Of a stretch of DNA of 64,000 nt, positions 1 to 11,311 are shown one piece after another. The translations under genes and the position numbers were made by a program. Source of the DNA: Ceratopteris richardii (Eukaryota; Streptophyta; Polypodiopsida; Polypodiales; Pteridaceae). The DNA is taken from contig CM035427.1 of NCBI GenBank assembly GCA_020310875.1, positions 96,171,094-96,235,093 of the forward strand, read 5' to 3'. The notes below the pieces were generated by a model. It was not told the origin of the DNA and did no database searches. It saw nothing but the letters and a program-made list of their open reading frames with translations. Every line of letters starts with the position of its first letter. The first letter of the stretch is position 1.

Positions 1-758
1 TAACAAGCTACAATTTGCAAGTGGAATTAGAAGAATTGATAAACTATACACTGAGAAATCACTTTAGCAAAATTGTAGTTACCCCCGATATTTTAGGAGC
101 TTTGCAGTCACAGACCAGTGAGCACTTCGACTGCGATTTCTCTGCAATGGCTGAACCAATTTGCTTCAAAATTTCTAAGAATGTAGAAGACTTGGAGCTG
201 AATCCAATGTGCTTTGAATCACTTGATTTGGTTGAGTAATCACAGAGATATGGCTTGTAGAAGCTGACAGACTTGAAGTAACATACTCAGAGAATCACAG
301 AGTAGATGAATGTAAGTATTTGTATTAGATCATATGAATGTACATTCCCATTGGCATGATAAAAATAGCTCAATGGTACTCAGAGGTGTAGGCTATGAAG
401 TAGACCTCACACACTCAATAATTAGTACAGAAATGCCTCCGGATGAGTGAAGAACACCCGCGACTTTTTACTTGTAGCTTTTATAGAAGTTGAGTGATAA
501 TTTGAATTTGAATTCAAATCAACCTCCTAGAATCTTTATCCTAAAAGTTGATTGAGATATTCTCTCAACTAATCAACAACCTTCTTCACGACTCCCAATC
601 AATTAGGTGTGATTACATAAGTGGGTAAAGTCATATAGACTTTTACAATGGATAAAAAGTAATAAATCATAGGCATAGGTTTCTATGGTCTTTATCTCAT
701 GTAGAGATATCCTTCAAGGTTCCAAGCCAAATGTGAAGGCTTGCATATTGCACCAACA
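1..758 (-). repeat. Copia LTR (family C), antisense, cut by window edge
   Basis: Read on the minus strand this starts with TGTTGGTGCAA at 758. It aligns by eye over its whole length with the sense LTR at 57689-58741 (matching to about 58440), including a shared GAATTTGAATTCAAAT palindrome near 505-518. The other end lies outside the window. A minus-strand LTR whose TG end faces a plus-strand copia gag is best read as the 5' LTR of a minus-strand element lying to the left, inserted into an older copia gag. The 5-bp duplication cannot be tested because the far end is missing. The short open frame at 15-239 falls inside this LTR and is not a gene. Confidence 0.8.
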
Positions 759-1804
759 CTTATGAGTAGGGACTTAATGATGTATGCAACAGGAGAAGAA
801 AAGAAGCCGACTTTTGAAGACAATAGTCAACCGGAAAAAGAAGAGCTATAAGCTTTGAAGCTATGGCAGAAGAAAGATGCAATGGCAAGAGCCTACATCT
901 ATAATACCGTTACATATTATCTACTACCACATATTAGAGGTCTGGAGAAAGCGAAGGACATATGGAGAGCATTGGAAGATCATTTCCAAAATACGACGAG
1001 AGCTAGGAAGCCTAGCTTATGGTCCGACTTCACAACGTTCAAAAAGAAGTCAAGTCAAAGCATTATTGACTATGTTACTAAGATGAAGGATCTAGCAGAT
1101 AGTCTTGGATCCATAGATGAAGATATTGAAGATCACAGATTGATAGCGCAAGTGCTCGCAGGACTGAGAGGAGATGAAAGGTGGAAACCTTTTGTCTTAT
1201 CAACAGAACTTTCATTAAATCATTATGTTCCAGATTTGAACCAGTTACTTGGTTTGATGCTCACATATGAGCAAGATCTGAAAGGAGATGGAGATAAAGG
1301 ACAAAGTTCCGCAATGTACATGAAGAACAAGAAGAAAGGAGATAAAGGTAAGTCAAAAGATGAAGAGGAGTTGAGTTCTCAGGCTTATTATGCAAGAGGT
1401 AAAGGCACTGGTAGAGGAAGAACAAGAGGTTTTGGAAGAGGAAGAGGTAGTCAAAATATCAACAAGAAGGCTTGCTGGATTTGTGGATTAAGTAATCATC
1501 TAGCTCATGACTGTTGGCATAATCAACAAGGATCGAATCAAAAGCAAAATAATAATAGCAGAAGTAGAGGTGGAAGATATCAGAGTAATTTTCAAAGAGG
1601 TAGACAGAGTCAAAGAGGAGACTATGGTAGAGCTGGAACAAGAAGTTGGGGATAGAATCAATCCTACAACACCACCTACAATAACTATGCAAATGACACA
1701 CAGAATGAAAGTCATACATCATTGATGATGAACTCAATCAGTACATCAGATAATGAAGATGTACGGTATTTTACATTGACTCTGGATGTTCTAATCATTT
1801 GTCA
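759..1804 (+). pseudogene. gag: Copia gag to protease fragment, broken
   Basis: The translation shows a copia capsid region (from about 789; YYLLPHIRG at about residue 20 of the open part, then IIDYVTKMKDLADSL). A Gly/Arg-rich stretch and a CX2CX4HX4C zinc knuckle (CWICGLSNHLAHDC, near 1472-1513) follow. After a stop at 1653-1655 the protease active-site motif YIDSGCSNHLSG is readable near 1771-1804 in another frame. A further in-frame TAA lies at 849-851. The N-terminus of gag is missing on the left, where the antisense LTR abuts. On the right, homology switches to gypsy within a shared GTACCT. It would package RNA and process the polyprotein, but this copy is dead. Confidence 0.8.
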
Positions 1805-4494
1805 GGTACCTACAACACTTAGGTGTTACCACCAAAGTCAATCTCAAGGACTATTCTCATAGAGATGTACCCCCCATTCAATGGAATCCCATCCATAGAG
1901 CCAAGGGTGATACTGAGTTAGTGCATTCCATAGGATCAGAATCCTCATGGATGCATGAAGACACCCACTTGTGGATGTGTAAAGTAGCAGTGGAAGACGA
2001 GAGGAGAGAAAAAGCTAGAGAGATAGGTGTGAAGGAAACCCATAGATCAGTTCAAGACCCAGCCTATGCACCTGTAGTATTTCTTGATGAAGAATTTGAA
2101 CCTCACGGCTGGGTGGAAATTTTAGCAAAAATGGATGTAGCCATCAATGAAGAGCAATGGACACCCCACTGTGATGAGGATGGTTATGACATTTCAATCT
2201 TCTCAATAGAGCCAATCATGGGAGATTTAGTTTTAGAAGAATGTGAACCTAGCGGTGATGCATTTGAGGATTCAAGTGACTCCGATCTAGAGTCAATCAT
2301 TATGGACCCACCTTTTGCATCAGATGAAGAATACTTCTATGAAGTAGAAGCTTGCTCTCAGAGACACGGAGAGCTCACAAATGATGTGAGATTAACCACA
2401 CAATTGACCCCCAAGATAGAAGGAAAGAAAAGAAAGAAGAGAGAAGTCACACTAGAAGAGGAAGAATCTTCGTTTGAGGTCCGTGGAAACTGTAAAAAGT
2501 ATGAGATAGAGGATAGGACAGTCATGATAAGAATGCCAAAGCGCAAGGCACAAGTAGGAGAGGCCTATGATAACAAAGAAACCACCAAGAAAATAGTTGT
2601 GGCCATAGAAGAAGGAGAAGAAAGATGCACATACATAGGAAATGACTTGACAGAAGAAGAAGAGCAAGAGTTGATAGCCTTGTTAAGAGAATACAGAGAT
2701 GTATTTGCTTGGAGTTATAAGGACTTGAAAGGTGTCGACCCAAACATATGCTCACACATGATTCCCATGACCTCAGATGCAAAACCCTCTAAATAGAAGC
2801 CATACACATATAACGATAACTATGCAGCCAAGATAAAAGAAGAGATAGATCGCTTGGTTGAAGCTAGATTTATCTATGAAATTGAGCACACTGAATGGGT
2901 ATCCCTCATTGTAGTGGTGCCCAAGTAAAATGGAAAGTTACGTGTATACATCAACTTGAAGAAGGTTAATGCAGCCACTACTCGAGATAACTATCCACTT
3001 CCTATCATCGAGCATCTACTAGAAAGAGTAGCAAGCAAGGAAGCGTACAGCTTCCTTGATGGATTTTCGGACTACAATCAGGTAGCCATAGCTCCGGAAG
3101 ATCAGCATAAGGTGACTTTTGCCACAGAGTGGAGCATATTTGCTTTTTGGGTAATGCCATTTGGCGTCACCAATGCACCAGCCACTTTTCAGAGGCTAAT
3201 GTGCCATGTGTTTAAGGAATTCCTGAGGAAGAATTTAGAAGTCTATGTTGACGATCTTTGTGCTCATTCCAACATTAGACAGACACACATATCCGAACTC
3301 AGGAAAATCTTTGACAAATGTAGAGAATATCAAGTCTCCCTGAACCCAGAAAAGTGTGTTTTCATGGTCAGGCAAGGCAAGATTCTAGGACACATAGTGT
3401 CAAGGAATGGCATATCCACGGACGAGGAGAAGGTAACAGCCATAGCAGAGCTACCTAGGCCAAGGACTGTCAAGGAGGTACAGACCTTCATGGGGCATTG
3501 TGGCTATTATCACGGATTCATTCATATGTATGCCATCATTGCAAAGCCTCTATATGCTCTTTTTACTAACATTGAGTGGACGGATGAGTGTGAGAATTCT
3601 TTCAATGAGCTTAAACAAAGATTATGTTCAGCACCAATCTTAACCACACCAGATTGGAACAAGCCCTTTCATGTTCATGTGGATGCATCCCAGTATGCGA
3701 TGGGATGTGTACTTGCATAACCTATTGGTGAGGTTCATATGGATCTTCCTATTGCCTATGCTAGAAGATAGTTGAACACAACTGAACGGAACTACATGAC
3801 CACTAAACGAGAAGGATTAGGCATGGTTTATGTTGTTAAAAAGTTTAGACACTATTTTCTCGCAAATAAGTTTAAAGTTTTTACAGACCATCAGGTATTG
3901 TTGTACTTAGTGAACAAGCCATGCAATATAGGTAGATTGGTGAGATGGTTTCTCTTGCTAATGTAATACGACTTTGAGGTTTTGGTGAGGAAAGGCAAGA
4001 CTCATTTGAGAGCAAATCATCTCTCTAGGCTCACATCCGGAGAGGCCCCACAAGGAGTATCAGATGACCTTCCTGATGCTTACTTATATAATTTGGTAGT
4101 TGTACCTCAGTGGGCTAAGACATTAGTGCCAGTTTTCACATACGGGCCTAACCATGCAGTAATAAACACTCACGATAGGGAGATAGTGAAAGCCCAGAAG
4201 TACCATATCATGGCAGGGAGTATGTACAAGCATACGGATCAGGGAATATTAGCTTGTTGTGTGGAAGAGGATGAGTATGCTAAATGGTTGCAATTAGCAC
4301 ATGTGGGTGCATTGGAGCAACACCACTCGAGGCAAAGAATTTTACAAACACTCAAGAGACTCAGAGTGCACTGGCCGACTATGGAAGTAGATGTTCATAG
4401 GATGTGTAAGGAATGCCTAGTCTATCGTATTAGACCACCTGTGGAGTACGCTACTTTGTACCAAGTGTCTCTAGTACCAGATTGGAGTGAACCA
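1805..4494 (+). pseudogene. pol: GYP-G gypsy pol, part 1: protease end, RT, RNase H, first H2C2 module
   Basis: This is collinear with 34741-37430 of the young element GYP-Y. In order it shows the tail of the first protease domain, an acidic linker (ORF 1921-2796), reverse transcriptase with YVDD at 3244-3255, RNase H (HVHVDASQYAMGC near 3668), and the first H2C2 zinc module with its Cys pair near 4407-4425. Several in-frame stops are visible, for example the TAA ending the stretch at 2796, TAA at 3718-3720, TAG near 3769 and TAA at 3964-3966. Otherwise the reading frame is continuous across the RT N-terminus, which shows that the frameshift in GYP-Y is not a family feature. The region begins abruptly at a copia junction and is interrupted by a solo LTR at 4495. 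Its missing 5' part is at 24067-27431 on the other strand. Confidence 0.88.
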
Positions 4495-5665
4495 TGTTGA
4501 AGAATCACTCACTAGTTAGGCATGAAGACGAAGAAAAGATGAAGAGAAGCAGAAACAAAACATTCAAAAAATAAATAAATCAAAGCCTTAGTGAAGGGAC
4601 AAATTCACGCCTGTAATATACAGTGTAGAAATTTCTAGAATTACGAGTTTTGAATCTCGAAACAAAATGTATATATAGATGAGAAGATAGAACTCCAAAG
4701 TGAGCTAAGAGTGTAGAAACAGTAGAAGCGCTTTGTAGTAGACGCCAGAGATTGCGTATGTAGAGATAAATAATAGAACCTGAATAGTCGGGTATTCATG
4801 TGAGAGAGATGGTAAGAAGAAACTACTCAGTGTAGGAGAGTTTCCATAGCTTTGAGCAAAGAGAGGCCAAGCTAGTTTGTACACATCTTCTCTAATAGAA
4901 AACACATGTTCATGTGGAAAAATCTGAGCGCATTCTTCTCGTGTGAAGAAATCTAAGTGATTTCATGTTATTGTGAAAGTTAGTTAACAGTTACAGTTTT
5001 TTCTCAGTAAACCTTTTCCCATAATTCTGAGAGTTAGATCTCACAGCACAGTGTAAAGTTTTTCATGAGTGATAGCTCGTCTTGAAGCTAGGAGTCTAGA
5101 CTACAAACTGATAAAAAGAGTTTGTGAAACGGGACATGTATACACAGTACAAAGACTGACCATAAAAGATATTCAGAATTGGTGAAGTTTTTCCTAAACT
5201 TTAGAAAGAATTAATTCAGTGAAGGAAGCTCAGGTATTACTTCCTTACTTCATCAATAATCATTTGAAGTAACTACAAACAAAATTGCAGTTGATTCCGG
5301 TAACATTTCGGTAAGATTACGGTGACAATCCGATAACAGTCTGGTGAAGTTTCGGGGATATTTTGGTGGCTCCAAAACAGAGTTCTTGCATAATTAAGTA
5401 ACGGAAAGATTATTTAACTGTAACCAAACACAATAGTATAAAGTTTGAAGTGAATCAGTTCAGAATTAAAGCTTGAAAGAAATGTGAAGCTTTCTGTAAA
5501 GTGAATTTTCAGTTTGCACTGAATACGGTTATAAAGCTTTCGGTTCCAAAAGTTTGCTAAGCTATTGATGATTATAGAGGTGTTCTAATATCACTCTAGC
5601 TTAGTTCTTCATGGTGCGGTGAATTCCGCAGGTTTGATAAGATTCAAACTTTTGCCGCATCAACA
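4495..5665 (+). mobile_element. Solo LTR of an unidentified LTR retrotransposon
   Basis: The 1171-bp block starts TGTTGAAGAATC and ends CCGCATCAACA, so its ends are a perfect inverted TGTTGA/TCAACA. It is bordered by the direct repeat AACCA (4490-4494 and 5666-5670), the 5-bp target duplication expected of integrase. The gypsy pol reading resumes at the same codon region after it (DWSEP... then FPQDMTLARQR). A TATATATA stretch near 4670-4677 could be its TATA box. It carries no coding capacity that I recognise and matches no other LTR in the window. A solo LTR made by LTR-LTR recombination is the simplest reading. A non-coding TRIM-like element is less likely at this size. The strand is arbitrary because no internal region survives. 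Confidence 0.85.
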
Positions 5666-7851
5666 AACCATTAGTAGCCTTCCTAAGGATGAAAACATTC
5701 CCTCAAGACATGACTTTGGCTAGGCAAAGAAGTTTAGAACAAGAAGCCCTAGACTACTCACTCATTGGAGATAACTTATGCAAGCGTGGCAAAGATGGTT
5801 ACCTTAGATTATGTGTTCATGAAAGAGAATATCTTAAAATCTTGGAAACTGCTCACCAAGGTGTAGCAGGAGGACACTTTGGTCCAGACCGAGTGATTAA
5901 GGCAATCCTACTTGCACGGTTGTGGTGGCCCACCCTTCACATGGATGCACATACCTATGTGAAGAGATGCGATGTCTATCAGCGAACTCAATATCCGATA
6001 CGCAAGGATGAGATGCCATTGAGACCTATGATGGGTGGATGTGCATTCTCTAAGTGGGGAATAGACTTTGTTGGTCCTATTAATCCCCTAGTTAAGAGTT
6101 CCCATGTTGAGTCTATCATTGCTGCCACTGATTACCTGACTAAGTGGGTAGAAGTGAAGGCCACAATGAAGAACGATGCTCAAATGACAGGTAAGTTCCT
6201 ATTCGAAAATGTATTCACGAGGTACGGGCTACCCATAGATCTAGTAAGTGATAGAGGCACTCACTTCTTGAATGAAGTCATTGAAAATCTTCTCCAAGAA
6301 TTCTTGGTAGTACATAAGAAGTCTACTCCCTATCATCCACAAGCTAATCAACAAGCTAGAAGTACCAACAAGATTCTATGCAATGTACTGACGAAATTAG
6401 TGAATAATAAACGCTCTGATTGGGATAAAGAGCTACACCATGTTGTTTGGGCATATAGAGTTGCCTATAAAATGGTACTCCAAGCCACCCCCTTTCAGAT
6501 GGTGTTTGGCCAAAATGTTGTGCTACCATTGGACTTCTTGATACCTACATTGAGAGTTGCACAAGAACATGTGTGAATCCGAAGAATGAAGTTGAAAAGA
6601 CAGGGTAGATATCAGCCTAAGACAGATGAATATGAGGATCCAGGATATCGTATGGCTATGTGTGAAGTCTCAAGTGTGAGTTCTCATAGAATAATTGACC
6701 GACGTCCTTTTGTGACTTTAGAGATAGGATAGGGAAATAGTGCAAGGTCTGTACGGGCCTTGATTGACTCACGTGCAGCCACTAGTGCAGTTAGACTTTC
6801 TTACTATCAAGAATTCAAATTAAGTGTCAATCCTATAGAAACATACCTCATAGGATTAGGAGGTTTGGAAACCCCTTTCATGGGCAAGGTGGAAATTCCC
6901 CTCAGCATACAGGATGTTTTATTGACGGTTAAGGTGCTAGTGTGTCAAGATGAGGATCGCACTGAGCCTCTACTTGGGTCAAGATTGGATCTATGATTAT
7001 GTAGTCAACCTAGACCTAAGGAGTGGACTTCTTCAGTTCTGGGTAAATCAGAACCGCATTACACTTCAGTTAGAAAATGAAGCACCCAAGGAACTAGGAA
7101 AGGCACAAACTCCTGGTCCTTCCAGGAGTACACATGAAGATGATGATGCTATTCTTGTCCAAAGCTATGTGATGCAGAGGGATGATTGTCTCAACGAAGA
7201 AGTCAAGGATACGATGGAACTCCCTTTTGATTCCAAAAGCCAGAAGGATACGACAACCGAAGGCAGATCAAATGCATAAGAAGCAGATGACCTATGCTCA
7301 AAGCCAAAAGAAAGTACGAAGCATGGTGTCTCAACCACCAAAACAAGAGTGGGTGTGGAAAGGCGAGCATCATGTTGCGGTCCAGTCAGAACCACTGGGT
7401 CAACTTCATATTAGTGATCAACTATAGGACACTAATTCTTCTAAGAAAGTAAAGTCTATCTGGGTACCCAAGAGGTCGATGAAGGCTGACCCGCAACCAA
7501 GATGAATTTGGGTGCCCAAGGCTTGCTTGCAGGCTCAAAAAGCTGCACATAAAACACACCATGTACAACAAAAATTCACTCACATGAACAACTGAATCCC
7601 ACTCTCATTTGACACACAAAAACACCTATTCTTCTTTGAGCACGGGTAGAATCACTTGTAAATGGGTCCCTAAAAAGCCTCATTTTCAAGTAGACCTTCT
7701 GACAAAGCCCTTCAGAGTCTCCACAAAACCAGAAATAAAAGCCATCCATTGTGTTTGGCAGCCCAAAACTTGTAATAAACCACCCGATCCCATTGTAAAG
7801 TCATCTCCACATAGTAACTGTATCCACACTCCACTCTACCACCCTGACTAG
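5666..7851 (+). pseudogene. pol: GYP-G gypsy pol, part 2: second H2C2, integrase, second protease-like domain, tail
   Basis: Continues the pol of GYP-G after the solo LTR. The second H2C2 module (AHQGVAGGHFGPDR, Cys pair changed to CDVY) is followed by the integrase core (GIDFVGP, VSDRGTHF). The catalytic Glu of D,D35E is replaced: QAEST in GYP-Y reads QARST here. At about 6573 there is a deletion of roughly 140 codons removing the integrase C-terminal GPY/F-like region. The retropepsin-like domain follows with DSRAATS instead of DSGAATS (near 6763-6783), so its active site is also damaged. A frameshift lies near 6980-7000. The C-terminal tail with WVPK motifs runs to a stop at 7849-7851. Confidence 0.85.
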
Positions 7852-8047
7852 CACATAGGAACCCTGCATGTGCTAACCACACTTCACACTCACAATGACA
7901 CGAGCACTCACTAAGCCACTAACCTAATAACCACATCGAAATTCATTAAGTTAATGTTGTAATAGGGACACAACATCATTTTGTGTCCATTTGCAATGTT
8001 AACATTGATCTGTATATTCTCACAGAACCGGCCGCAATTTCCTCAAC
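7852..8047 (+). promoter_or_regulatory. GYP-G pol-ORF3 spacer with putative 3' splice site
   Basis: A non-coding spacer between pol and ORF3. It contains GTTAAC (near 7999-8004), a pyrimidine-rich stretch and TATATTCTCACAG ending at 8025, 22 bases before the ORF3 ATG at 8048. The same TATATTCTCACAGAA string stands at the same place in GYP-Y (ending at 40183). It resembles a branch point plus splice acceptor. Function is inferred from conservation in two diverged copies. Confidence 0.5.
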
Positions 8048-9792
8048 ATGGCTGACACAATAGGAACCAGCTCTCAAGCAGGCACAAGCCAACAAGTGGT
8101 TGATTTAGAGAGTTTACCAATCATGTCGGAGACAAATGAAAGACCAGAAGAGTTGCAGGCCATCCAAATCATACGAATTGCAGACCCCCCAAGTGGCCAT
8201 ACCATGCCTGTAGGAAAGGCTTCCCACTGGTTTAGTGAAGTCGCAAGACCCTTGGGAGAGGGATCATACCTATGGGAGTCAGAGTTGGACTTCAATGAGA
8301 AGGAAGGTAAATACCACTTTTTTACAAGGGAATTCGAAAAGTTACAAAATGCAGAAGGCCTACGTCCCATATGGGAGAAGGCAGGATTGGATGCATACTT
8401 CAGTGCTCCCAAAGCCTGACTTCATGCGATGCTTCTATCTCATCAATACCTTGACTCCAAGCAAGCACCCAAAAGGTACAAGATCATTTGTGCTTCCATC
8501 TCTAACAAGGGGAAATGAGCTCAAGAGATTTAGGTTATCAAACAACTTAGTGAGAGAGGCCGTAGATATGCGAGAAATGCATATTCCAACAGAGAGAAGA
8601 CCCTAGTGCCTGATTACATGAAGAATTGGAGCCTCACCAAGCTCAAGGACATGGTGGCCATGATGCCCAATATTTCAATACACCTTCGAATGTGCATGCA
8701 ACACTTTGCTTTTCCCGCCCAGGATAGATTCACCATGCCGCCCAAGAAGATATGGTTTAGTTTGTATCTAGCAAAAACACAGAACCTCACCATCAACCTA
8801 CCCCACTGGATAATTGATCAGATACACCTAGGCCACAAACGATGGCCATGGAAGCACGTTCTATATGGATGTTGTGCTCTAACTAGAATCATTTATAGGT
8901 GTTTGGCTTATGGCATCCCTATTCAATGAGCCCTGATGTGGAATCGATTATAGTAGTTTAGAGGCTGGACATCCACTCGACCCCCTTCCAAGAAGATGAG
9001 AGGAACTGTCCAAGTACCTTATGCTCAACCACGTGGAGCCACCCTAACACCGGATGTTACTCCACCACCCCGAAGGGTTCGGCCATTTACACTACGACTT
9101 CCAAGATGTAGCACCGATGGCCCTTATTTGATATCTCCTCCCATCCCGACCGATCTTGAATTTCCCAGTGGAGCAACCTTGGAAGAACTCACGAATGAAG
9201 ACTTCGAACAGTTCTTATGAGATGTAGATCTCAAGTTAGAAGAGGAACAACAAGTGGGGGATGTTCAACCACAGGCAACAACCTCTCAAGTACCTATTAC
9301 CATAGTTGAAATGGATGAAGAGGACGATGAAGATGAAGAGTATGAGGAGGATGAGGAGGAATATGAACATGGGCATCAAGATGAGTAGTAAGAAGTGCCA
9401 GAACTTGTAGGTGCTCCAGCATACACAACTCAACTACAAAGGTTATACGATACGATCAAAGCAGTGCAAGAAAGGCACCAACTCTCCCTTGCATGAGGCC
9501 AAGCCTTGATGGAAGAAATGCTGGCAAACGAGGGAGTGGATCAAAATTTTATTAACACCCTCAAATTAGTGTCAGAATCGTTAGGAGTTTCGGAGGCTAT
9601 CCACACAGCAGTTCGCCAATCCGTGAGGTATGACAAACACAGAGTCAACACATTACCACGTGCAGGTAAGAATTTCAGAATACCCATCACAGAACCAGAA
9701 ATAACCATCAAAACCACAATTACCCCCACCACCACCATTGACCTCACTACTGAAACTTTTGTTCAAACATCACCCATCTCACCCCCGCACCC
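8048..9792 (+). pseudogene. GYP-G ORF3, 5' part (unknown protein), broken
   Basis: Collinear with the first ~550 codons of ORF3 in GYP-Y (40205-41860). The ATG at 8048 gives MADTIGTSSQ, matching MAEATGSGSQ in GYP-Y, which supports this start in both. Recognisable shared blocks include SHWF, LPKPD, NELKRF, ICMQHFAFP.QDRFT and CCALTRIIYRCLAY. A frameshift falls near 8405-8419, and further stops and shifts occur near 8604, 8927, 9218 and 9500. The reading then runs into a Thr/Pro-rich region and is interrupted by copia A at 9793. The protein family is not recognised. No signal peptide or membrane segment is visible. The second part resumes at 15800. Confidence 0.75.
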
Positions 9793-10089
9793 TGTTACCG
9801 TTAGTGTCCATGTGAAAGGCCAAATGGCCACCAGACACTTCTTTGTATATGTTCTTTAATAAAACATATAGTGGCCTGGTCAGTCACGGACTGTAAGTTC
9901 GACCGCATTTGTAAGACCTAACAAGTCTGTCTTCGTGCTCCCTGTGTACTGTGTTTTCTGTGTATTCTACAGCCTCTATGCGGAGTAATGTGTGCGGCCT
10001 CAGGAGCTCAGTTTTCTACTCCGAACATATCATCATGGAGCTCTCGAGAAGGAGAGCGCACTGTGGTGCATCGCCATCGAAATACTTCA
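9793..10089 (+). repeat. Copia A 5' LTR
   Basis: 297 bp, TG...CA. It contains AATAAA at 9858-9863 inside an inverted repeat TATATGTT/AACATATA (9847-9868 region), which could place a polyadenylation signal in a stem-loop. The overlapping open frames at 9951-10386 cross LTR and leader and are not genes. Confidence 0.95.
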
Positions 10090-10090
10090 C

Positions 10091-10102
10091 TGGTATCAGA
10101 GC
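10091..10102 (+). other. Copia A primer-binding site (initiator Met tRNA)
   Basis: TGGTATCAGAGC stands one base after the 5' LTR. This is the usual copia PBS, complementary to the 3' end of plant initiator methionine tRNA, and would prime minus-strand DNA synthesis. Confidence 0.93.
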
Positions 10103-11311
10103 TATTCGAGGCAAAAGCTTTGTTCCTTTTGTGCGAGCGAAGCAAGAACCCCTCCCCCCCCCAAGGCTTTCTCCAAGGCTTACGACCAAGGCGGCGACCA
10201 AGGCATAGATCTTGGCATACCTTGTCATCCGAGTCACCGAAGCCACCGTTGGCGCCGTTGGCTGCGCGCGAGGGAGGACCTCAACGATCAAGGAATATAG
10301 AGGTTCCCGGTACTTCCCGGGAGGTCACCCATCCCAGTACTATTCCCCCCAGAGCTCGCTTAACCGTGGCAATCTCTTGCCACTAAGCTACACTCTTGTG
10401 GTGTTTGAAGAAGGGGAAAGACTAAGGTTGACATTACCTTGAACAAGTTTTGGTCCCTCAAAGCTTCATTTTTGCTTTCAAAGCCTATTTCTGAAGCAAT
10501 TTTGGGGTGTTTTTGGAGCCATTTCGAAGTACTTTTGCACATAGTTCTCTTCGCACAGGTCCAAGAACATCAAGAAGAGTGTTCTTTGTATTTTTCAGAC
10601 AATAAATATCAACCTTTGGGGCTGTATTTTCAGCCACACTGGTAAAACTATAGGTTTCTCGAGGGGTTTTCAGTTTTGGTGGGAGCAGTCGCTGCAAATT
10701 TATGCAGGTTTTTTAAAACCTAAATTATCAGAGTTGACAGACACTTGCAAGTGTTATTGGCTAGTTTTTGGGCTATGTATTCAGCCTTTTAGTGTCATTT
10801 TACTGCATATATTGAGCACATACACACCATGTACGCTTCTGTGGATACCGCTTATGTACGTCCATGTGGTCATTGATATAGCGGTTACGTTCTTTGCATA
10901 AAGCCTTTTACATTTGATAAAGAGGGTCGTGGTGAGGTTTTCTTAACTGAGAGACACCCAGATGTCGAGGTCTCTTCGGTGATGCAGGTGGAAGACTTAC
11001 CCAGCCTTGCCATAGGAGATGTATGATAGTTGTTCATAGGTGCTCGATAAGCCTAGTTGGCTTCTATTCGGTAACTGATTATATGCATTGGAGTCAGTGA
11101 TTCACTATGCAGGTAGACATGTTAGTACTTGCAGTTTTATGATACTTTGACACTGGTCATCTGCTAATTTTGCAGAGGATACTCTGGCAAAATTTTTCCA
11201 GATTTCTGGTTTAGTCAACTATATAGTGGTCGATTTACTCCTTGATACACTTATTTGTTGGTGTTTGGATTCTTCTAGCTCCATTATCATTCTATTCAGT
11301 TCTCTACGATC
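10103..11311 (+). other. Copia A long 5' leader
   Basis: About 1.2 kb of non-coding leader between PBS and the gag ATG at 11312, long for a copia element. It begins with a GC-rich stretch (10140-10300) and then holds the 5S rRNA-derived segment annotated separately. From about 10400 to 11300 I see AT-rich sequence without a convincing open frame or repeat. Confidence 0.7.
10311..10366 (-). pseudogene. 5S rRNA-derived fragment, antisense, in copia A leader
   Basis: Read on the minus strand, this stretch matches the middle-to-3' part of plant 5S rRNA (roughly nt 45-105). It has GTTAAGCG, then an altered spacer, then a near-perfect run containing GGATGGGTGACC and TCCCGGGAAGT. That run covers the box C part of the 5S internal promoter. 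The 5' third and 3' end of 5S rRNA are absent, so it is not a functional 5S gene. Copia A therefore carries a captured 5S piece opposite to its own transcription. Cassandra TRIM elements carry 5S sequence in their LTRs. Here it is in the leader of a coding copia element and antisense. Confidence 0.8.

Noticed and set aside
10311..10366. Functional 5S rRNA gene
   Set aside because: Only the middle/3' part is present, with an altered spacer. The 5' third and the terminator are missing.
9951..10442. Several overlapping open frames around the copia A 5' LTR
   Set aside because: They cross LTR, PBS and leader, overlap in different frames and do not match each other in the second LTR.
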